A stretch of DNA of 64,000 nt, taken from positions 46,866,458 to 46,930,457 of the forward strand of contig CM030365.1 in assembly GCA_017893485.1 (NCBI GenBank). Reading direction: 5' to 3'. Below the pieces are notes generated by a model. That model saw only the letters and a program-made list of their open reading frames with translations. It did not search any database and was not told the DNA's origin. Shown here piece by piece: positions 57,181 to 64,000 of the stretch. This DNA is from Hemerocallis citrina (Eukaryota > Streptophyta > Magnoliopsida > Asparagales > Asphodelaceae). Position 1 is the first letter of the stretch, and the number at the start of each line of letters is the position of its first letter. The translations under genes and the position numbers were made by a program.

Positions 57181-58059
57181 TTCCAAGGTGTACCAAACTC
57201 ATGTTATATCATACTTTTACTTTAACATCCATTCTCATCACATAATATCACTTAAATTTTTCATCATATATTACACCTTATTTTACTTTTCATTCTCATA
57301 ATACATCTTACTTTACATTTTTATTCTTATAACATAATTTCTTTACTTTTCATATTCATTCTCGTAACAAAATTTCTTTACTTCTCATATTCCTTCACAT
57401 ACTTATAACAGTTTTTTCTTTACTTATCATATTCATTCCCGCAACACAATTTCTTTACTTTTCATTCTCATTTCATAACACATTTGCTTTACTTTTCGTG
57501 CTCAATGTCACGCCCCGCTTCCTAAGAGAAAATACGGAACACGGATACGCGACAAAAGCCCAGCGAATGATTTACATCATCCATAAGCTATTCAGGAATC
57601 TTTATAATATATCACAATATAATCAGAGTCGGAAGCCAGAAAAGTCAACCAGATGCACATATGAATCAAATACCAACAAGAATACTTGAAATAAAATATA
57701 TTAATCTTAAATAGTCATGATCTGAATAACACAAATAATCCTGGGTCACATTGCCCAAATACAAGAATAAATTCAAATACATGAATACAATTATTGTTCA
57801 AACAAACTACAAGAAATAATAATAACAAGATCCAGCACTAATACTTCATGTCACCAATACCGTCTAGAACCTGTTCTCCAAAATATGCAATTCAACAATT
57901 GCAGGGAAGAGGAAAAGAGAAAACAAGTACCCGTCAATTGCAAGTTACGGGCTAATTATAATGTAGGATACAAGTATATGGGAAAACTAACTAGCAACCT
58001 AGTATAAGCATGATGTCAAAATAAACAACTAGCATGGCAAAGTGAACAAGTGTAAATGT

Positions 58060-58640
58060 CATGAATCAAGTGTCAAGTAATCAAGTATCATGTAAACATG
58101 CTTCAAGTGTCAAGTATCATGTAATCATGTATCAAGTGTCAAGTTTCAAGTCTCAAGTATCATGTAGTCAAGTATTAAGCAAGCATGTGTCATGTTCAAG
58201 TATCATGTTCAAGTCTTGTAGTGATTACTATCTAGGTAGCACTTCATGCAGCCCACCTTACATGGTTGCTACAACAAATAGTTTCGCTTTAGATTTTATA
58301 GTGGACCATAGAGGGCAGTGTACTTAGGGACAAGTCAAGTAACAAGTATCGAGCACGAGTCACGTAATCGTGAACAAGTGGCAGCAAGTATCAAACACGA
58401 GTCATGTAGTCATGATCACGTGGCAACAAGTAGTATCAAGCACGAGTCATATAATTGTGAACACATGGCAGCAAGTATCAAGCATGAATCATGTAGTCAT
58501 GAGACATGGCAACAAGTAGTAACAAGCATGAATCGTCACGAATCATGGCAACATATAATCATATAGTAATAACAAGCATGAATCATGTAATCATGAAATA
58601 TGGCAACAAGTAATATCAAGCATGAATCATGTAATCATGA
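58060..58640. repeat. Short tandem repeats in LTR Y'
   Basis: CAAGTATCATGTAATCATG-type units (58060-58200) are followed by about 50-60-bp units of AAGCATGAATCATGTAATC with ATGGCAACAAGTA (58340-58640). LTR Y has CCTGTTACCTG-type repeats in the matching place. Confidence 0.7.
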
Positions 58641-61086
58641 GACATGGCAACAAGTAATGGGAAACACGGGCCCCCTTCCGAGTACATGTTTCTGAATTAT
58701 CCACTATTCGATCTTTCCCTTAAACCCCGGCTTGTTATTATTAATGTCAAACAAGCATGTAGGTGTACAAAATATATCAAGAATAAGATAACACGATCAT
58801 GTGGCAAATTCAAGTTGCAAGGTAAACATGTACGAGTACAAGATAATACATGAAAGAATAAAATAGCCAAATCTCAAGTTCCAGGACAACAAGACCATAC
58901 TGTAGTAAAACAGTGACTCCTAGTGTTACAAGCATGCAATTCTGAATCCGTCAAAACGTCTAGAAAATAGAATCCCAACCAAATCCAGCGAGTATAAATA
59001 AGTCATATATTAATTCACAAAAACATAGCTCAAAACTGATTTGAATACAGAAATTAGGTTCAGCCAGAAATCAGGAAAACGAATTCAAGAGCAGGAAAAC
59101 AGCATGAAAGCTCCTCAAATAAATCCCCGAAAAATCTGGGGTATTCCCCTATATGTCTAGTATCAAAATATAAAGTTTCAGAATTTTCCAGTAAAATTAG
59201 ATTAGTCATCAAAAATCAGAAAACATCAATAAACGATAGTTTGGCAAATCTGGAATTCCCAACACTACTGTACGAAAACTATAATATCTCGCAACCAGTG
59301 AAACGAAATCCAAATCAACCAAAGGAATATAAAAATAGATAGAATAAGATAACTTTTATGTTTCACAAATATTTTCCATACAGTAAAAGGAATCAGGCTT
59401 AAAACACAATTCTTTACAGGACAGCGAGCAAAATATAGCAAGTATGACTTTTGTAAACATGCATGAAACGACATATAAAACTCATCAATAAAATCTACCA
59501 AAATTTTGGGTAATCCCTTGATAGGTATAGAAAAACTGACCAAAGTTTCAAATCAAAATAATAGGTGTAACTCAAGTATCAAAATAGTTTAATCAACAAA
59601 ATCGTCGAGAAACGAAATCTGGAAACATAATACACCTCTGTAGTAAAACCGTCATAAGTCACTCATACGAAAACGAAATCGAGCAAGGTCAGAGGGGTTG
59701 GAAAGCAGATGAATTTCTCTACAATTCATGTTTTATACCAAAATTACGAATCTGACCTTAGTATGGTCTAAAATACAATTCAAAACAGAACATCAACAAA
59801 ATACAGATTTTTCTCAAAAACCAAAATCAATCTAGATCTAACGAAACTAGATCCAAACACAACCAAACTTGAAATCGAGTCTACCAAGTGTCCAAACAAC
59901 ATGAATTAGGACAATTAACATATCCAAAACAAGTCTAACACATGGATCTCAACAAACCCAAATTCTCACAAAAATCCCACATACATGATCAAATCAAGAT
60001 TGGGCAAAACCTAAATTGTTTCATGTCAATTTTTGTGTCGTGAGTCAACTATGGTCAAGTCACTATAGAGACAATATCAACAAGGGGTTTCACACACGAA
60101 TTGTCTCTAGAACCCAACTACACTATAGGTGATATTTTTGACTTGTATCAAACAAAGGAATTGGAGTACAAGTTACTTGCCTGAAAGACGACGAAACAAA
60201 CGAAGCAAAAGCAAGAATAACGGAAACAGATTCCCGAGACACGAACCGAACGAACTAACTCTGAACACAGCACATGATCACAACTCGAGATCCCACAAAC
60301 CAAAACAACACTCGCACACAATTATGGTGACACGCACACGGGGAAGCACGAGCACGCCACAACAAGAACAAACGGCAAGAACACAACAAGGGAGATGGCA
60401 CGGGCAATGACGAGGGGGAGTGCAGCGAAGGAAGCTCGCTGCGGCTGTCATTGACCACTACGCTTACTATCGGCCGTCGAAGGGGAGGAACGACACACCA
60501 ATGCTGCTGTCGCAGATGCTGTCTGCGGAGGCACCGGCTGCTGCAGTGGCTAGGCATCGGAGGGCTGACAACCAGGGCGAGGGGCGACAGCAATGCAGGG
60601 CTACCACGGGAAGCTGGGGCTGCTGCTTGGCTGGAGCAGGCGGTGCGACTGTATGTCGCGAGGTGGGGTCGCTGTTGCGTGTTGAGAGGGAGATAGGGGA
60701 GAACAGATAGGAGGGAAGACGAGGCGGCACGAGGGTGAAGGGGAGGGGTGTAGGCGACTAGGTTCGGGAGGTAGGGGATGATGAAGTCGGGGAGCGGCGC
60801 AGTTGAAGAGTCGAAGAAGGCAGTTGGGGGGTTTGATAGGTAGGGGATGAATAGTCGGGTAGTATAAATAGGAAGGTTGGTTTAAAACTGGTAGAGTTAG
60901 GTTACGGAGCTGGGTAGTTGTACGGGACTGGGTTAGGGAATTGGAATGGGTTTGGGTAATTTGGATATCATATAATGGGTATAAGATTGGTTAAATAATA
61001 AAATGGGTAATGGGTTGGGCTTGTAGGCTTATTGGGTTTGGTTTAAATGGTTTAAAACGGGTATAGGATTAAAATGGGTTTTGGAA

Positions 61087-61130
61087 TAAATAAATAAATA
61101 AATAAATAAATAAATGAATAAACTAACAAA
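61087..61130. repeat. (AAAT)n microsatellite
   Basis: About ten AAAT units with one GAAT, inside LTR Y'. Confidence 0.85.
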
Positions 61131-61689
61131 TAAAAATATAAAATTTGGATTTTATAGAAATATTAACAATAATATAATATAACAATAACAATGATAATAA
61201 TAACAGTAATACTAATAATAACAATAAAAATAAAAATCATAGAAAATGGTTACAAATAACATTATTGATCGAAAACAGATTTTAATACAAGATCCAATAA
61301 TACAAATTTGACACAAGAATTTGAAAACCGAAAAAAATAATTTGCAAAAATTTTAAATACGGAAAATACACAAAAATACATTTTTGGGAAAACAGGGGTT
61401 ACACTCATCCACATGACTCATTTTCTTTACATTATCATTCTCATTTCATATCATGCCCTTTATTTACTTTTTCCTTCTCATTTCACATCATTCACTCTCT
61501 TTACTTTTCACTTTCATTCACAGACATACTTCCTTTACTTCTTCATTTTCTTTTCATGTTTACCAATTTTATTAATTTGTCGACCAGCCCACAACATCCC
61601 AAATACTGAAGCTGCTAGCCCAGTAAATACGCGGACCATTGCCCACCAAGGGTCTTACGCGTCCGAGGCTACGTCTTCCTCCTAGTCTA

Positions 61690-61960
61690 TGCCAACGAGG
61701 GAATACACTGCACCCCAAGTAGAACTTGGGTAACCGCACCCCAAATATAGTTTGGGTAATAATCACCGCACCCCAGATAAACTGGGTAATATACAACGCA
61801 CCCCAAACATAGTTTGGGTAATAAACAACGCACTCAAGATGAACTGGGTAATATACTGGACCTCAAGCCGATAGCTTGGGCAATAAAATACCGCACCCCA
61901 AACATAGTTTGGGTAATAAACACCGCACCCCAAGCCGGTTCTTGGGTATTAGGAGGTCTA
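61690..61960. repeat. Inverted TTACCCAAACTATG cluster in LTR D
   Basis: Eight to nine units of CACCGCACCCCAAACATAG plus TTTGGGTAATAA, the reverse complement of the cluster at 890-1440. Confidence 0.85.
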
Positions 61961-62024
61961 GCACAAACCCCCAGGATTTTTGTAGGCATTGGTAAACAAA
62001 ATTTAACTTTTATAATCATTTTCC

Positions 62025-63144
62025 TGTAACTACCGTTTTCGTTCTTTTCATTTTTCCTCTTTTTGTAATATTTTAATCTCAATTGAATAAAATACTCCAT
62101 TTTTTCTTTCTTGATTATTTTAATTAAATTTTGTTCATGAAATTCTCTCATTCTTCTTGTCGAGCCATTTTCTTGATGATTTTATTTTTAATTGATTGTG
62201 GGTATTTTATTTGAACCCTATTGCCTTTAATTCCATATCTTACTGAACCCAAAACCCAACTACAATTGATTCTTGACCCAAACCCGCTATTATTTGATCC
62301 TAAGCCAATAACTCAACATCCTAATTGCACTTTATAAATACAATCCTATTGCAAACCCTAATATCACACAAATTGAAACCATAATTAGCCGTCGTTTCTC
62401 TCTTTTCCCGTTTCTTTCTCTCCCCGACCTCTGGTTTCCCGCCCAAAACTCTGACCACCTTCCCCGACCTACTCCGGAGACCCCCATCTGCACCCCCAAC
62501 CCCCCATCTGCGCCCCCAACCCCCCATCTGCACCGCCCTGGTCCCCGTCGAGCTTGCTGTCGACAGCAGCCACCCAGACCCTCGAAACCCCTACTCTGTT
62601 TCCCCTTCCCGATCGCCAGCTCTGATCGACGCCGCCGTTGACGACCCCACCAGCTGCCGTCGATCTTACTGTGTGTTGCTACTCTTTCCCCTCTTGCTGT
62701 TATTGCTTGGGTTTCTTTTGCACGTAGTGTGCACGTGTGATCTTCGTGTGTTCGTGGGTTCGTTGCTCCGGGATTCTCATCCTATTATTCGTGGTATTCA
62801 AATTAATCATCTATAAGGCAAGTCAATTTTCCTCTTGAATTGTTAATTGTATCAAATTCAATAATTTTTATTGAAACTCCGCAAGTAGATCTTGATAGTT
62901 TATTGTATTGTTGTATTGATTATCTTCCGTTGAGTCTATTGAGAGTTTACACGAGCTAACCCCAGTATTCTTGACTTCGTGCCACTATTGACTCCAAACA
63001 TTGAATTTTTAATGTGTTCATATAGAATTGATAATAGGGTTGTTCATATAATCACAACACAGTTAAATTATTGTAGAAAGAATTGCTAGGTAGTATGTTT
63101 GATTGATCGATTGTTGTTTGGTTGATGTTAAATTAGTGTATGTA
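62025..63144 (+). mobile_element. LTR X' (copy of X), 5' part
   Basis: Starts TGTAACTACCG; matches X in its first 1.1 kb: TATAAATA at 62333-62340, donor-like ATAAG/GCAAGT at 62817/62818, CACGTGTG...GTTCGTGGGTTCG. A 22-bp ACCCCCCATCTGCGCCC unit is repeated three times at 62485-62540. Interrupted at 63145 by LTR E; its end and right TSD are outside the window. Confidence 0.82.
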
Positions 63145-64000
63145 TGTAGCGCCCCGATTTCCAATACTGGGAAACCGTGACACGAGCCAAGACCTTTTCT
63201 TCAATTAGTCACAATACACAGAAAAACAGGAGAATTTAAAACTTTTTATTCAATACCCAATGTATAACAAGTCTGAACATTATACAATTGCAATACATTA
63301 CAATAGAGTTACAATATTACCTTTACATTTCCAAGTATTACAACCTTCAACATCTTACATCAGAGTACAAGGAATGAAGAACAACACTTGGTAAATTTTA
63401 CTTGAGTACTTCTCAACTAATAGATAATCAATACACATACTGCAGCGGAACTAAACATAACACTGACTCCTTGCTTTCCTTGCCTTGAGTCCTCCTAAAT
63501 TTGGCCTTTGTACTTCGGCGATCCAGTACCTATGGAAGTGGGGACGTCAGTATTCACTGACGCTTAAAGGCTGATCATATAGCAGCGAATCTCCCAAACA
63601 ATATACAAAATATAACAATGGTGTTGGTGTAGTTTAAGTGTTCGTGAGTGCTATGACTAGACTCTAATGTGATACTTAAATAGAACTAGGATGCTTCCTA
63701 TTCTAATGTCAGTCAAAACTAGACGATCCCAGTGTATCGGGCCTCGTTCCAAAATCAAACCATAGGGTTTCGCAAGCGCAGGGTAGCGCGAAGCCTACCC
63801 TGTGGCACCCTCTGGGGTCTCGCAAGCGCAGGACTGCACAATGCATCCTGTGGCACCCCGGCCACGGTATTTCAGGAATGATGTTCCTATCCTAATATTA
63901 GCAAGTCTCCGAAAGCAACATGCAGCCCATACTACATGCGACTCCATCTCAAGCCGTTTCTCCATATATATAGGGATTTGAACCCACATTACGAATTCTA
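63145..64000 (-). mobile_element. LTR E (partial), inside X'
   Basis: Starts TGTAGCGCCCCG, which on the minus strand is the LTR end GGGGCGCTACA, as in solo LTR C. It runs out of the window. It contains two repeats TCGCAAGCG-hairpin-TGTGGCACCC (63764-63860). No genes are seen. Confidence 0.65.
63764..63860 (-). repeat. Paired hairpin repeat in LTR E
   Basis: Unit 1 stem CAGGGTAG/CTACCCTG (63779-63786, 63795-63802). Unit 2 stem CAGGA/TCCTG with inner TGCA/TGCA (63829-63850). The flanks TCGCAAGCG and TGTGGCACC are conserved while the stems differ in sequence. Confidence 0.6.

Larger units (their letters stand above)
57506..61403 (-). mobile_element. Solo LTR Y' (inverted copy of LTR Y)
   Basis: 3898 bp; on the minus strand it starts TGTAACCCCTGTTTTCCC and ends GGGGCGTGACA. 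Flanks CTCAA and CTCAT form a TSD with one mismatch. The donor-like TTTCAG/GCAAGTAAC is at 60181/60180. The 365-bp modules and GGATTTGG anchors of Y are recognisable around 58930-59700. Nothing coding was seen. Confidence 0.85.
56436..62024 (-). mobile_element. LTR D, inverted relative of the element A LTR
   Basis: Minus-strand homologue of 740-2100: at 61700-61990 it carries the TTACCCAAACTATG cluster, the CCCTCGTTGG tail and the GGGTTTGTGCTAGACC start, and at 57115-57180 the hairpin. Interrupted by solo LTR Y' (57506-61403). The left end abuts the broken pol of A near 56435; the right end is cut by LTR X'. Region 56440-56880 is AT-rich low-complexity LTR sequence without genes. Confidence 0.75.

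Noticed and set aside
62321..62533. Gly/Arg-rich 70-codon frame
   Set aside because: Arises from the 22-bp repeat in the leader of LTR X'.

Overview
This window is plant nuclear DNA, probably from an angiosperm with a large genome. It consists almost entirely of LTR retrotransposons nested inside each other. I found no host gene, rRNA gene, credible canonical tRNA gene or CRISPR array. The plant call rests on Ty3/gypsy polyproteins of the chromovirus and TAT types, initiator-Met-tRNA primer sites, plant-like TATA boxes and T-rich introns. The species cannot be named from this sequence.

Layout, oldest to youngest. (1) Element A (+) is a Ty3/gypsy element. Its 5' LTR runs from the left edge to 18307, followed by a primer site at 18311-18322 and a decayed RT-RNase H-integrase remnant at 53964-56435. 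Gag and protease are missing. (2) A related LTR in inverse orientation (D, -) fills 56436-62024. (3) Element B (+, 18578-53958, TSD GTCGG) is a Tekay/Del-like chromovirus inserted in A. It has 3.2-3.3 kb LTRs, a gag-pol with a terminal chromodomain, and two likely spliceosomal introns. (4) Three solo LTRs broke up B: C (-, 19377-22857, TSD GTTGC) in its 5' LTR, and X (+, 26268-29359, TSD AGGGT) and Y (+, 29733-33237, TSD CCAGT) in its gag. (5) Two copies of one TAT-lineage family lie in minus orientation: element 1 (2124-16513, TSD ATATA) in the LTR of A, and element 2 (38062-51829, TSD GCTTT) in the 3' LTR of B. (6) On the right, solo LTR Y' (-, 57506-61403) sits in D. LTR X' (+, 62025 onward) also sits in D and is itself interrupted by LTR E (-, 63145 to the edge).

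The two TAT elements share one plan. Gag-pol (gag, zinc knuckle, protease, RT, RNase H, second RNase H, integrase) is on the minus strand. A convergent plus-strand unit carries its own TATA box, a three-exon gene with a PF04195-like domain and coiled coil, and a second coiled-coil reading frame. A 113-bp hairpin-bearing tandem array separates the two convergent units. A second array, unrelated between the two copies, lies between the 3' LTR and the antisense promoter. Gag-pol is broken by stops and frameshifts in both copies, but the antisense gene of element 2 is fully open once its two introns are removed.

The observations most worth following are: the mosaic 5' LTR of element 2, with a breakpoint near the U3/R border despite an intact TSD; GT-AG introns in a chromovirus gag-pol; a splice-donor-like site at the equivalent place in several LTR families, consistent with a leader intron; and a repeated hairpin with compensatory changes in the LTRs of A and D.
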